Origin: Bacteroidota bacterium | GTDB taxonomy: Bacteria > Bacteroidota > Bacteroidia > Chitinophagales > Chitinophagaceae | Direction of reading: 5' to 3' | Length of the DNA stretch: 15,394 bases | NCBI GenBank assembly: GCA_023411775.1 | Contig: JAEYOL010000205.1 | Span: forward strand, 1 to 15,394 | Shown: positions 6,249-14,484 of the stretch, piece after piece | Position numbering within the stretch: position 1 is the first letter of the stretch | Layout: every line of letters starts with the position of its first letter | Translations under genes and position numbers: made by a program | The notes under the pieces: model-generated | Seen by the model: only the letters and a program-made list of their open reading frames with translations | Databases searched by the model: none | Told to the model about the DNA's origin: nothing

Positions 6249-7433
6249 ATGGCGGCTCGAACCGATCTCTTTCAAAGCCCGGATTATTTCAATGTGGATG
6301 AATTACTCACTGATGAACATAAGCATATCCGTGAGGCAGTACGTAGTTACGTGAAAAAAGAAATCTCTCCAATCATTGAAGATTTTGCCGAAAGAGCGGA
6401 GTTTCCCCAGCATATCGTAAAACAGTTGGGCGAAATGGGGTGTTTTGGGCCAACAGTACCAGTAGAATATGGTGGCGGTGGTCTTGACTATATCAGTTAC
6501 GGGCTGATGATGCAGGAATTGGAAAGAGGTGACAGCGGTGTGCGTTCGACGGCATCCGTACAAGGCTCACTGGTGATGTATCCCATCTACGCTTATGGTA
6601 GCGAAGAACAAAGGAAAAAATACCTTCCAAAATTAGCCAGTGGCGAATGGTTGGGTTGCTTTGGTCTCACCGAGCCCAACCATGGAAGTGATCCTTCGAG
6701 CATGCTCACCAATTTTAAAGATGCCGGCGACCATGTGATCCTGAATGGAGCAAAAATGTGGATAAGCAATGCACCATTCTCACAGGTGGCGGTGGTATGG
6801 GGCAAGGATGCAGAAGGCGTGGTTCACGGGCTGATTGTGGAGCGTGGAATGGAAGGATTTTCAACGCCCACTACTCATGGTAAATGGAGCCTTCGCGCCA
6901 GTGCCACGGGTGAGCTGGTATTTGACAATGTAAAAGTGCCAAAGGAAAATATTCTGCCCAATGTTAAGGGTTTGAAAGGGCCGCTAGGATGTCTTACCAA
7001 AGCCCGCTATGGCATTGCCTGGGGCGTAGTAGGCGCCGCAATGGATTGTTATGACACAGCCCTGCGTTACTCCCTGGAACGGGAACAGTTCGGCAAGCCC
7101 ATCGGTGGATTTCAGCTGCAACAAAAAAAGCTGGCGGAAATGATCACAGAAATTACAAAAGCACAACTATTGAACTGGAGACTGGGCGTATTGATGAATG
7201 AAGACAAGGCGACGCCCCAGCAGGTGAGTATGGCCAAGCGTAATAGCTGTGAAATAGCGACAAATATTTGCCGCGAAGCACGGCAAATGCTGGGTGGCAT
7301 GGGTATTACCGGCGAGTACCCCATAATGCGTCATATGATGAACCTGGAAAGTGTGATCACTTATGAAGGAACACATGATATTCATTTATTGATCACAGGT
7401 ATGGATGTAACAGGCTTAAACGCGTTCAAGTAA
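6249..7433 (+). CDS. gcdH: glutaryl-CoA dehydrogenase
   Basis: This FAD-dependent acyl-CoA dehydrogenase oxidatively decarboxylates glutaryl-CoA to crotonyl-CoA, the end of lysine and 2-oxoadipate breakdown, passing electrons to an electron-transfer flavoprotein. At 394 residues it has the standard length for a form without a targeting peptide. It resembles human GCDH closely throughout: SVQGSLVMYPIYAYGSEEQR, GCFGLTEPNHGSDPSSM, RYGIAWGV and the C-terminal TYEGTHDIH. The catalytic base is Glu373 in YEGTHDIH, and Arg99 and Ser103 match the residues that bind the substrate's distal carboxylate, which separates this enzyme from ordinary acyl-CoA dehydrogenases. It leads a + strand run with aroK (29-bp gap) and the DUF423 gene. 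Its closeness to the kynurenine cluster may be functional or coincidental. Confidence in the family is high, and in the exact substrate good. Confidence 0.9.
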   Translation: MAARTDLFQSPDYFNVDELLTDEHKHIREAVRSYVKKEISPIIEDFAERAEFPQHIVKQLGEMGCFGPTVPVEYGGGGLDYISYGLMMQELERGDSGVRSTASVQGSLVMYPIYAYGSEEQRKKYLPKLASGEWLGCFGLTEPNHGSDPSSMLTNFKDAGDHVILNGAKMWISNAPFSQVAVVWGKDAEGVVHGLIVERGMEGFSTPTTHGKWSLRASATGELVFDNVKVPKENILPNVKGLKGPLGCLTKARYGIAWGVVGAAMDCYDTALRYSLEREQFGKPIGGFQLQQKKLAEMITEITKAQLLNWRLGVLMNEDKATPQQVSMAKRNSCEIATNICREARQMLGGMGITGEYPIMRHMMNLESVITYEGTHDIHLLITGMDVTGLNAFK

Positions 7434-7462
7434 TCTGACCGTGGCAATTTGAAATCTTTTTC

Positions 7463-7969
7463 ATGAAAATATTCCTGATCGGTTTTATGGGTGCTGGTAA
7501 AACGCATTGGGGACGTTTGTTGAGCCAGAAACTGGGTCTTCCTTTTTTTGATCTTGATGAGCAAATTACCAATGCCGAAAACAGATCGATCACCGAAATA
7601 TTTGAACAGGAAGGTGAGGAATATTTCAGGCTAAAAGAAAAAGAGGTATTGCATATCATCACGGAAAGTCATACCACATTCGTTATGTCATGCGGTGGAG
7701 GCGCGCCCTGTTTTTTCAATAATATAGAATACATGAATAATGCGGGCACAACGGTATGGATTCATGCGGAGCATGAAACCCTGTTTAAACGCTTGTTGAA
7801 GGAAAAAGAAAAACGGCCCCTGCTGGCAAATCTTAGTAATGATCAGCTGAGAATGTTTATCAGGAAAAAGATATCAGATCGAAAGCTTTATTACGAGCAG
7901 GCGAGGGTTGTGATCGAAGATGAAACAATAACCCTGGATCGGTTTATAGAAAAACTATTTCATGCATAA
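7463..7969 (+). CDS. aroK: shikimate kinase
   Basis: This cytoplasmic nucleoside monophosphate kinase-fold enzyme phosphorylates shikimate at O3 with ATP on the chorismate pathway. The protein is 168 residues, typical for the family. It has a Walker A loop GFMGAGKT (residues 7-14), the substrate-binding DLDE (30-33), Arg56 in the YFR segment, the glycine triplet in SCGGGAP (78-80) that holds shikimate, and the lid arginine in KRPLL (Arg118). Arg140 in RKLYYEQA fits the last substrate-binding position. No separate promoter box is visible in the 29 bp after the preceding gene, so it is probably co-transcribed. Its last 8 bases overlap the start of the DUF423 gene (ATGCATAA). Confidence 0.93.
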   Translation: MKIFLIGFMGAGKTHWGRLLSQKLGLPFFDLDEQITNAENRSITEIFEQEGEEYFRLKEKEVLHIITESHTTFVMSCGGGAPCFFNNIEYMNNAGTTVWIHAEHETLFKRLLKEKEKRPLLANLSNDQLRMFIRKKISDRKLYYEQARVVIEDETITLDRFIEKLFHA

Positions 7970-8348
7970 ATTATTTCTATCTATAGGTGCGCTGCTCGGA
8001 GGACTGGCGGTGGCACTCGGCGCCTTTGGTGCGCATGGTCTGAAAAAGATCGTTCCGCCCGAAACAGTCAATACTTTTCAAACCGGTGTTCAATACCAGA
8101 TGTATCATGCGCTGGCGCTGATTGCCGTTGCTATTGTATTTGAAAAATTCCCGGGACGGCTGTTGGAGTGGTCGGGCATTTGCTTTTGCATTGGTATCTT
8201 ATTATTCTCAGGCTCTTTATACCTTCTAACCATGCTCAAGGCTACCGGTAAAGTTGGACTCGAAGGCATCGGGATGATCACACCCTTTGGTGGCTTGTTT
8301 TTTATTGCGGGCTGGCTGCTCTTATTTCTTTCCGTCATCAAAAAATAA
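7962..8348 (+). CDS. DUF423 family inner-membrane protein
   Basis: This 128-residue integral membrane protein belongs to the DUF423 (YgdD-like) family, whose function is not established. The family signature GAFGAHGL follows the first hydrophobic helix (about residues 5-24), and YHALAL opens the second (47-62). Two more helices span roughly 70-92 and 102-126, the last preceded by GMITPFGG. The ATG at 7962 overlaps the aroK stop by 8 bp, which argues for translational coupling. Downstream it runs directly into a tandem heptamer array, with no hairpin terminator before the convergent kinase gene. Confidence 0.88.
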   Translation: MHKLFLSIGALLGGLAVALGAFGAHGLKKIVPPETVNTFQTGVQYQMYHALALIAVAIVFEKFPGRLLEWSGICFCIGILLFSGSLYLLTMLKATGKVGLEGIGMITPFGGLFFIAGWLLLFLSVIKK

Positions 8349-8404
8349 TCCAGCATCAAGTATCCAGTATCCAGTATCCAGCATCAAGTATCCAGTACCC
8401 AGCA
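8349..8404. repeat. degenerate 7-bp tandem repeat array between convergent genes
   Basis: Eight consecutive heptamers start on the base after the DUF423 stop codon: TCCAGCA, TCAAGTA, TCCAGTA, TCCAGTA, TCCAGCA, TCAAGTA, TCCAGTA, CCCAGCA. The consensus is TCCAGTA. Units 1-4 and 5-8 form two copies of a 28-bp unit that differ at only two positions, so the array probably grew by duplication of a four-heptamer block. Two decayed units (TCTGGTC, TCTAGAT) carry the pattern into the stop codon of the histidine kinase gene. The array is not palindromic and cannot form a standard terminator hairpin. Its function is unknown. Confidence 0.85.
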
Positions 8405-8412
8405 TCTGGTCT

Positions 8413-10335
8413 CTAGATCGGCAGGATTAACGTCGTCGTCGTCCCTACTGTATTTTCTATCTGGTAAATACCCCCGATACTTTCCATACGTCGGGAGATA
8501 TTTTTCAGGCCATTCCCAAACTGTCTCACTTTTTGAAGATCGATCCCTACACCGTTATCGGAGATCCTTATCATCAACGCTTTGTCGATGCTGAAATCGA
8601 TATTGAGCTCTGTGGCACGGGAATGTTTTAATACGTTGTTGAGTGTTTCTTTTACAGCCAGGAAAAGATTACGTCGTTTGTCACCTGTTAATTCGGTGGA
8701 TTCAATTGTTGGCGGCGTCGTAATCCGGCAGGTGATTGGTGTGTTTTCAAAAAATTCAAGCGCATAGGCCCGTATATATGAAACCAGGTTGTCGATCGTA
8801 TCGTTGCCACTGTTCATACTCCAGATGATCGCATTCATTTTGTTCAGCACTTCATCGGCCGACCGTGAGATTTTTTCGATCTCCACCGGTGTGTTCTCTT
8901 TCATCTTATTCCGGGCGATCTCGCTCATCAGTCGGATAGCTGTCATCCCCGAACCCAGTTCATCATGCATGTCTGCAGAAATACGTTCTCTTTCCTGCTG
9001 CTGGGCTTTATAGATCGCGATCTCTTTCTCATATTCGTTGAGCTGGTCTTTGGCCTTGAGCCGTTCTCTTTCCCTCGCCTGCGAAATAAGCTGTCGTTTA
9101 TTTTTATGATTCAATCCGAGCAGGAAAAAGATCAGCTCGATCAGGAGGCCGACCTCATAATAAAACAGTGAGTTTTTGAAGATCGTGGGCAGGTTTCCTT
9201 TGATAATATTCAGATTGAGCATCAACAACGACAACAGGGAGAATATGAACAGGAATAAATTGCCCCAGAAAACATAGCGCAACAACTTGTCATTCCAGGC
9301 CCGGGAACTATAAACAAGGAAAACCACCACCATCACAAGCAGCAATATTTTTGTTCCATTTTCAATCCGGTTTTCCAGCGGGTAGTTCTGGGTGAAATAA
9401 TGTACATAGGTAAACAGGATCATCGATGCGATCAGCATTGTGACACCGATATTATATAATTTATAAAGAAACGGGTGGTGCTGTTTGGTGGAAAGAAATT
9501 TCTGCATAAAAAGCATATACATAAACAAACCCGTGCATTGCATGATATAATCGAGGTATGTCTCCTGGAAAAACCCAAACCAACTGGTATGATTGCTGTA
9601 AATGGCTTTGATGAACAACATAGCGCCGATAAAAAAAGCATAACCCGAATAGTAGAGGAATTCTTTATTGGCACCCTGGAAAAAGCTGGCTAAAGAGAAA
9701 AGGATCATCATCAGCAACAGGCCGCAAAACAGGTAGGTCACGATCTTCGATTCCATATTCGAGCTGTCGAGGTCCTGTACAAATGAACCGAGATAGCCGG
9801 GGTGGATCAGTGATGGCCTGATGCGGTTGAGATGGGTTCTTACAAAACTCAGTTCTGCAATATATGTTTCAGTAGTTTGGGCTGGCGTCGACAACAAACG
9901 GTAACTGATCTCCCGTGGTTTTTTAGGCGATACAGAAGGAACTTTTTCAGGTTTGCCTTTTACTACCCTATATAGTACAACATCCCAAAAATAAAAACCA
10001 GGGAATAGCCAGGCCTGGTAGGCAGTGTCCGTGGTATTGCGGACGGCGAAACGGATGATCGCTTTTTGGGTAATATGTGATTTTGGAATAAAATTCTGAT
10101 GAATGAGTCCCCGGTTAAATTGCAGGGTATCATAAATTTCCGCTAATTCTACATCCGGTGAAATATAGGCTGTTTCAATATTGTTGCGAATCGACTGTGA
10201 AAAAGTTAGCTTACTAAGATCGATGATCCTGGAAGAAGGTGTATCACTGTCTTTTTCTGCTACCAATTGAGCCGGCAGACTTTTCCCCATAAGCAATAAC
10301 AGGAAGAATATTGGAAAATGGCGATACATGCCCAT
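8413..10335 (-). CDS. 7TMR-DISM sensor histidine kinase (HisKA_3 / HATPase)
   Basis: This is a membrane-bound two-component sensor kinase of 640 residues. Residues 1-22 form a signal peptide. About 40-185 make a periplasmic 7TMR-DISM extracellular domain of the beta-sandwich type (for example FAVRNTTDTAYQAWLFPGF). About 198-410 hold seven hydrophobic helices. A charged coiled linker (410-450) leads to the dimerisation helix with phospho-acceptor His457 in ADMHDELGSG, a HisKA_3 motif. The ATPase domain shows the N-box ETLNNVLKHS (563-572), G1 box DNGVGI (593-598) and G2 box FGNGL (606-610), so it appears catalytically complete. Kinases of this class normally phosphorylate LuxR/NarL-type regulators, but no regulator gene lies in the window. 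An alternative ATG is at 10329, two codons later. The ligand cannot be inferred. Confidence 0.92.
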   Translation of the reverse strand: MGMYRHFPIFFLLLLMGKSLPAQLVAEKDSDTPSSRIIDLSKLTFSQSIRNNIETAYISPDVELAEIYDTLQFNRGLIHQNFIPKSHITQKAIIRFAVRNTTDTAYQAWLFPGFYFWDVVLYRVVKGKPEKVPSVSPKKPREISYRLLSTPAQTTETYIAELSFVRTHLNRIRPSLIHPGYLGSFVQDLDSSNMESKIVTYLFCGLLLMMILFSLASFFQGANKEFLYYSGYAFFIGAMLFIKAIYSNHTSWFGFFQETYLDYIMQCTGLFMYMLFMQKFLSTKQHHPFLYKLYNIGVTMLIASMILFTYVHYFTQNYPLENRIENGTKILLLVMVVVFLVYSSRAWNDKLLRYVFWGNLFLFIFSLLSLLMLNLNIIKGNLPTIFKNSLFYYEVGLLIELIFFLLGLNHKNKRQLISQARERERLKAKDQLNEYEKEIAIYKAQQQERERISADMHDELGSGMTAIRLMSEIARNKMKENTPVEIEKISRSADEVLNKMNAIIWSMNSGNDTIDNLVSYIRAYALEFFENTPITCRITTPPTIESTELTGDKRRNLFLAVKETLNNVLKHSRATELNIDFSIDKALMIRISDNGVGIDLQKVRQFGNGLKNISRRMESIGGIYQIENTVGTTTTLILPI

Positions 10336-10360
10336 AACGCAGTCGTTGGTAATGATTTTC

Positions 10361-10368
10361 CAAAATTA
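10361..10368 (-). promoter_or_regulatory. -7 promoter box for the sensor kinase gene
   Basis: On the minus strand TAATTTTG is a perfect TAnnTTTG match, 25 nt upstream of the kinase ATG. No TTTG stands at the expected -33 distance. It lies back-to-back with the ftsK promoter in the 170-bp divergent intergenic region. Confidence 0.5.
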
Positions 10369-10492
10369 AGCCGGAGTTACCGGTTTTAGGCATCTTCCCC
10401 ATACCACTTTCCGGTAAATTTCTATGGAAAAACCAGTCGGCATAGCGGCTTTATACCCCGAAGAGACCCTGTCCTAAAACTACAAACTATAT

Positions 10493-10500
10493 TATCTTTG
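10493..10500 (+). promoter_or_regulatory. -7 promoter box for ftsK
   Basis: TATCTTTG is a perfect TAnnTTTG match ending 5 nt before the ftsK ATG. The -33 element is weak (only TG at 10470-10471). The position implies a transcript that begins at or within a few bases of the start codon. Confidence 0.6.
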
Positions 10501-10505
10501 TCAGC

Positions 10506-13094
10506 ATGGCCAATAAGCAGAAAAAGACAAGCGGGAAAAAACCAAAAGCCGAACCCAGAAAAGCAGATGCAAAATCTTTCAAGCCGGAAAAAGAGGAAAA
10601 GATCGATCTCAAGCAACTTGCCCGCGACGAGCGGACCTGGAAAATAACTGGAGCAGTATTCCTCCTGATCTCGATCTTTTTATTTATCGCATTTATCTCC
10701 TACTTTTTTACCTGGAAAGAAGATTTTGACAAGGTTTCTGTCGGTGGCCTTTTATTCAACAACGAAGTGAAGGTTCAAAACCTGCTGGGAAGGCTTGGCG
10801 CCGTGGTCTCACATTTTTTTGTGTACAAGGGTTTTGGTGTGGCTTCCCTGCTTATTTGCACTTTTTTCTTTGTGGTTGGGATCAATCTGCTGGTCAACAG
10901 AAAAGTTTTTTCCATCTGGAGAAACCTGAAATATGTCACCATCGGCTTGCTGGTTCTATCAGTTTCGCTGGCCTTTGTATTGCGTGGAAGTGAATTTCCT
11001 TATGGCGGAGGCGGGGGTATTGTGATCAGCAAATGGCTGATTGGCATCTTCGGCAATGTCGGTACCACTGCTATTTTACTCGTAGTTGCATTCGCTTATA
11101 TCATCTGGCAATTTAATCCCTCTTTTAATGTTCCGGCGCGCAATCAAAAACAGGAATTGCCGGAAGGCCTGGAACCTGCTGTGGCCGCTACCGGGGAAAC
11201 TGATCCTGTCTTAATAGGTGGTAAAACTGTCAATGACCATTATGCTGAACAGCAGCAGAATGGGAAGGGTAACAGCCTTAGTGGCGAGGGAGGCATGGTG
11301 GCTATTGATATCAACGATAATCCACCCAGTTTTCCAATGGATCTCGTAGAGAAGGAAGAAGAAGTTGAAATGGAGGAGTACAGTCCCGAAAAAGAAATGG
11401 TTAATGACCTCCTTCACCAGCATGAGGATTTTAATGAAAAGACGGATGATGGAAAAGTGGACATGACGATCCCGGTTGCCGGGAAAAATGTACGCGAAGT
11501 GCCGGTTTCGGATCTTCAGTTAGAAATAAAAACCGATGAGCCCGAAGTTGAAGAGGAAACACCAAAAAAAGTTATCGAGCATCTTGACCCCTACGATCCT
11601 AAACTTGGTCTTAGGGACTATAAATACCCCGGCCTAGACCTGTTGGAGACACATGGAAGTGAGCGGATCGTACAGGATCCGGCAGAACTGGAGAACAATA
11701 AGAACCAGATTATCGCCACCCTGCGCAATTATTCGATCGAGATCCAGAAGATCAGCGCGACGGTAGGCCCGACAGTTACTTTGTATGAGATCGTTCCTGC
11801 TGCCGGCGTGCGCATTTCGAGAATTAAAAACCTGGAAGATGATATTGCCCTGAGTCTTGCAGCACTGGGGATACGAATCATTGCTCCGATACCGGGTAAG
11901 GGAACCATTGGTATCGAAGTACCAAATGCGAAAAAGACCATTGTAAGCATGAAAACACTGCTTGAATCCGAAAAATTCAGGCAGAATAATTTTTCACTTC
12001 CTATTGCGATTGGTAAAAAGATCAATAACGAAAACTTTATTGTGGACCTGGCCAGTATGCCACACCTGTTAATGGCAGGTGCGACGGGCCAGGGTAAATC
12101 GGTGGGAGTAAATGCCATATTGGTTTCGCTATTGTATTCAAAACACCCTTCGCAGCTTAAGTTCGTACTGGTTGATCCCAAGAAAGTAGAACTCAGTGTT
12201 TACAGTACCATAGCCAACCATTTCCTGGCACGGCTGCCCAACGAGGAAGACGCGATCATCACTGACACAAAAAAGGTGATCAATACACTCAATGCGCTAT
12301 GTATTGAGATGGATAACCGCTACGACCTACTAAAGGAAGCGGGTTGCCGAAATATCAAAGAATACAACACAAAATTTATCGCAAGAAAACTAAATCCCCA
12401 GAAGGGTCACCAGTTTTTACCTTTTATAGTCCTGGTCATAGATGAATTTGCCGACCTGATAATGACAGCCGGTAAAGAGATCGAGATGCCGATAGCAAGG
12501 CTGGCGCAGCTGGCCCGTGCCGTGGGAATCCATCTGATCATTGCTACACAAAGACCATCAGTTAATATTATTACGGGTACTATTAAAGCTAATTTCCCCG
12601 CCCGTATCGCCTTTAAAGTGAGTAGTAAGATTGACAGCCGCACTATCCTCGATGCCGGTGGTGCGGAGCAACTGATCGGGAAAGGGGATATGCTGATCAG
12701 CTATAATGGTGAGATTGTTCGCCTGCAGTGTGCATTTGTTGACACACCTGAGGTGGACCGGATTACCGATTTTATCGGGTACCAGGAAGGTTTTCCAGAT
12801 GCATTCCTGCTGCCGGAATATGTGGATGAAAAGGATTTGGAGGGCAGAGATTTTGACCTGGCCGATCGCGATGAATTATTTGAAAATGCTGCCCGGCTCA
12901 TCGTACAAACACAAAGTGGATCTACTTCCTTATTGCAACGCAGAATGAAACTGGGTTATAACCGTGCTGGCCGGCTTATGGACCAGCTGGAAGCAGCCGG
13001 TGTGGTAGGAACCAACCAGGGCAGTAAAGCCCGGGAGGTACTTATAAAGACCGAGGCTGATCTGCAACAACACCTTGACACCTTAGGTTATTAA
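10506..13094 (+). CDS. ftsK: DNA translocase FtsK/SpoIIIE
   Basis: This septum-located ATP-driven DNA pump clears and aligns chromosome termini during division. The 862-residue protein starts with a lysine-rich cytoplasmic tail (1-45), then four membrane helices (about 46-69, 107-129, 141-158 and 172-202). An acidic low-complexity linker (about 205-360) follows, much shorter than that of E. coli FtsK. The alpha/beta motor has Walker A GATGQGKS (525-532, Lys531), VLVDPKKVELS (554-564) and Walker B VLVIDEFADL (642-651), then IATQRPSVNIITG (679-691). The C-terminal winged-helix gamma domain (about 795-855, TSLLQRRMKLGYNRAGRLMD), which in relatives reads orienting DNA motifs and contacts XerD, is complete. 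The gene diverges from the sensor kinase gene and is followed by the LolA-like gene. Confidence 0.96.
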   Translation: MANKQKKTSGKKPKAEPRKADAKSFKPEKEEKIDLKQLARDERTWKITGAVFLLISIFLFIAFISYFFTWKEDFDKVSVGGLLFNNEVKVQNLLGRLGAVVSHFFVYKGFGVASLLICTFFFVVGINLLVNRKVFSIWRNLKYVTIGLLVLSVSLAFVLRGSEFPYGGGGGIVISKWLIGIFGNVGTTAILLVVAFAYIIWQFNPSFNVPARNQKQELPEGLEPAVAATGETDPVLIGGKTVNDHYAEQQQNGKGNSLSGEGGMVAIDINDNPPSFPMDLVEKEEEVEMEEYSPEKEMVNDLLHQHEDFNEKTDDGKVDMTIPVAGKNVREVPVSDLQLEIKTDEPEVEEETPKKVIEHLDPYDPKLGLRDYKYPGLDLLETHGSERIVQDPAELENNKNQIIATLRNYSIEIQKISATVGPTVTLYEIVPAAGVRISRIKNLEDDIALSLAALGIRIIAPIPGKGTIGIEVPNAKKTIVSMKTLLESEKFRQNNFSLPIAIGKKINNENFIVDLASMPHLLMAGATGQGKSVGVNAILVSLLYSKHPSQLKFVLVDPKKVELSVYSTIANHFLARLPNEEDAIITDTKKVINTLNALCIEMDNRYDLLKEAGCRNIKEYNTKFIARKLNPQKGHQFLPFIVLVIDEFADLIMTAGKEIEMPIARLAQLARAVGIHLIIATQRPSVNIITGTIKANFPARIAFKVSSKIDSRTILDAGGAEQLIGKGDMLISYNGEIVRLQCAFVDTPEVDRITDFIGYQEGFPDAFLLPEYVDEKDLEGRDFDLADRDELFENAARLIVQTQSGSTSLLQRRMKLGYNRAGRLMDQLEAAGVVGTNQGSKAREVLIKTEADLQQHLDTLGY

Positions 13095-13135
13095 CCTGTT
13101 AAGAAAAATAAATTCCCTGCAACCCGGTACGGTCA

Positions 13136-13166
13136 TTGACAGTCTATAAGCTAATTACTATTTTTG
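13136..13166 (+). promoter_or_regulatory. Bacteroidota-type promoter for the LolA-like gene
   Basis: TTG at 13136-13138 is followed after 20 nt by TATTTTTG at 13159-13166, a perfect -7 box at proper spacing. The expected start of transcription lies around 13170-13174, about 40 nt before the chosen ATG and at or next to an earlier in-frame ATG at 13174. Confidence 0.65.
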
Positions 13167-13212
13167 CAGCCCTATGAAAACATGGGTATTCTTTACATTA
13201 AAATTAACAATC

Positions 13213-13863
13213 ATGCGGAAGTTATACGTTGTACTGGCTTTATTACTCAGCGGATCGGTTTTGATGGCCCAAACCAAAAGTGATCCGGAAGCCAAAGTGG
13301 TGTTGGATGCAGTGAGCGCAAAATTCAAAACTTTTTCCACCGTCGAAGCGGGGTTTGCCTATAAAGTTGAAAATGGTTCTGGGAAAGCATTATCTACAAA
13401 AACCGGGACCGTAAAAATGAAGGGTAATAAATACCGTGTTAGCTTTGGAGGCCAGGAAATATTTAGCGATGGCAAAACAATCTGGAATTACGATAAAAGT
13501 GCCAATGAAGTCACAGTGAATAATGTGGATGAGTCAGGCAATGGATTGACCCCTCAAAAACTTTTTACCAATTTTTACGATAAGGATTTTCTATACCTGC
13601 TCAATGGTGAAAAGAAAGTAGGGGGTAAGACGCTCCAGGAAATTGAAATGACGCCTACTGATAAAAGTAAGGCATTCCATAAAGTGTACGTGCAGGTAGA
13701 TAAGGCAGCAAAGACTATTTACAGCACTAAGGTGTTAGAGAATGGTGGAAACCGATACACCTACACAGTGAGCAGTATGAAAACCAACACGCCAATTGCA
13801 GACAACCAGTTTGTATTTGACAAAAACAAATACCCTGGCGTGGAAGTGGTTGATTTGCGCTAA
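13213..13863 (+). CDS. LolA-like outer-membrane lipoprotein carrier protein
   Basis: This is a periplasmic protein of 216 residues with a signal peptide (MRKLYVVLALLLSGSVLMAQ, likely cleaved at or near AQ). The mature part is an antiparallel beta-rich LolA-type domain: a helix with DAVSAKFKTFSTVEAGFAY, then strands around GTVKMKGNKYRVSF, EIFSDGKTIWNYDKSANEVTV and the C-terminal ADNQFVFDKNKYPGVEVVDL. LolA relatives carry lipoproteins from the inner to the outer membrane through the periplasm. The IWNYDK and FVFDKNKYPGVEVVDLR blocks are typical of Bacteroidota members. I chose the ATG at 13213 because it yields a normal signal peptide; an upstream in-frame ATG at 13174 would add 13 residues (MKTWVFFTLKLTI). 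It has its own promoter, so it is not strictly dependent on ftsK. Confidence 0.85.
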   Translation: MRKLYVVLALLLSGSVLMAQTKSDPEAKVVLDAVSAKFKTFSTVEAGFAYKVENGSGKALSTKTGTVKMKGNKYRVSFGGQEIFSDGKTIWNYDKSANEVTVNNVDESGNGLTPQKLFTNFYDKDFLYLLNGEKKVGGKTLQEIEMTPTDKSKAFHKVYVQVDKAAKTIYSTKVLENGGNRYTYTVSSMKTNTPIADNQFVFDKNKYPGVEVVDLR

Positions 13864-13913
13864 TCAAATCAGGTAAGACTACTTAAGTTTCGGTTGACTG
13901 CCGGACCCGGATT

Positions 13914-14468
13914 TTATTTTCTTAAAGGTTCATACCGGAGGATTATTCCTCCAGTTTGCAGAGGTATGGATGACACCAGGTGAAGATTCGTTTCGGGAAG
14001 TCCATTGGCAAACAAATATCTTCCCTTTCCGGCTATGACAGGAGCTACACCAATCCTGTATTCATCAAAAAGGTTCTCTTTGATAAGCGTCTCACACAGG
14101 ATCGCGCTCCCGAAAACATACACATCTTTTTCGCTACTTTGTTTTAGCTTGTCCACTTCCCCGGCAATGTCCTGTTTTACCAGCGTCGAATTATTCCAGT
14201 CGACAGACGATAGCGATCTTGAACAAACCACCTTGGGCAATTGATTCATGTAATCGGCGATCCTGCCCTCCGCAGTCTTCCAGTAATCGGCCATCCCCTC
14301 ATAAGTCACACGACCAAATAACAGGTGGCTGGTAGTTTCCAGTTGCTCCATGCAAAAGCTTTCCATTTCCGGTCCCCAAACAGTTTCATGAAAGGGTAGC
14401 TCCCATTTCTTTTCTCCTTCAAAATAACCATCCAGAGTGATGATGTTCCACATGATTAGTTTACCCAT
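13914..14468 (-). CDS. dihydrofolate reductase-like protein (RibD C-terminal fold)
   Basis: This 184-residue cytoplasmic protein is of the RibD C-terminal / DHFR-like family, with members often annotated as dihydrofolate reductase family protein. The true substrate is unknown. The N-terminal strand KLIMWNIITLDGYFEG has the S/T-L-D-G-Y signature. It is followed by LLFGRVTYEGMADYW (about 49-63), the NADPH-contact segment VYVFGSAILCETLI (116-129) and the closing VAPVIAGKGRYLF (141-153). It begins 16 bp downstream of the kdsA stop on the same strand, and no -7 box is visible in the gap, so it is probably read through from kdsA. No link to Kdo synthesis is known. It is convergent with the LolA-like gene across 50 bp. 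Confidence 0.85.
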   Translation of the reverse strand: MGKLIMWNIITLDGYFEGEKKWELPFHETVWGPEMESFCMEQLETTSHLLFGRVTYEGMADYWKTAEGRIADYMNQLPKVVCSRSLSSVDWNNSTLVKQDIAGEVDKLKQSSEKDVYVFGSAILCETLIKENLFDEYRIGVAPVIAGKGRYLFANGLPETNLHLVSSIPLQTGGIILRYEPLRK

Positions 14469-14484
14469 ACTATCAGGTTTTAAA

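Noticed and set aside
5940..6275. 111-codon minus-strand open frame running into the YCII gene region
   Set aside because: It overlaps the YCII signal peptide and domain in another frame and crosses both divergent promoters. The YCII frame has clear domain support.
8349..8404. CRISPR-like array
   Set aside because: The units are contiguous 7-mers without spacers and no cas gene is present, so it is a simple tandem repeat.
13085..13095. GGTTATTAACC inverted repeat at the ftsK stop codon
   Set aside because: The arms are five bases with a one-base spacer and no T-run follows, so it is more likely chance in AT-rich sequence.
13864..13913. Bidirectional terminator between the LolA-like and DHFR-like genes
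   Set aside because: The GC-rich CCGGACCCGG followed by a T-rich stretch looks suggestive, but the best stem is 3 bp with a 4-nt loop, too weak to support.
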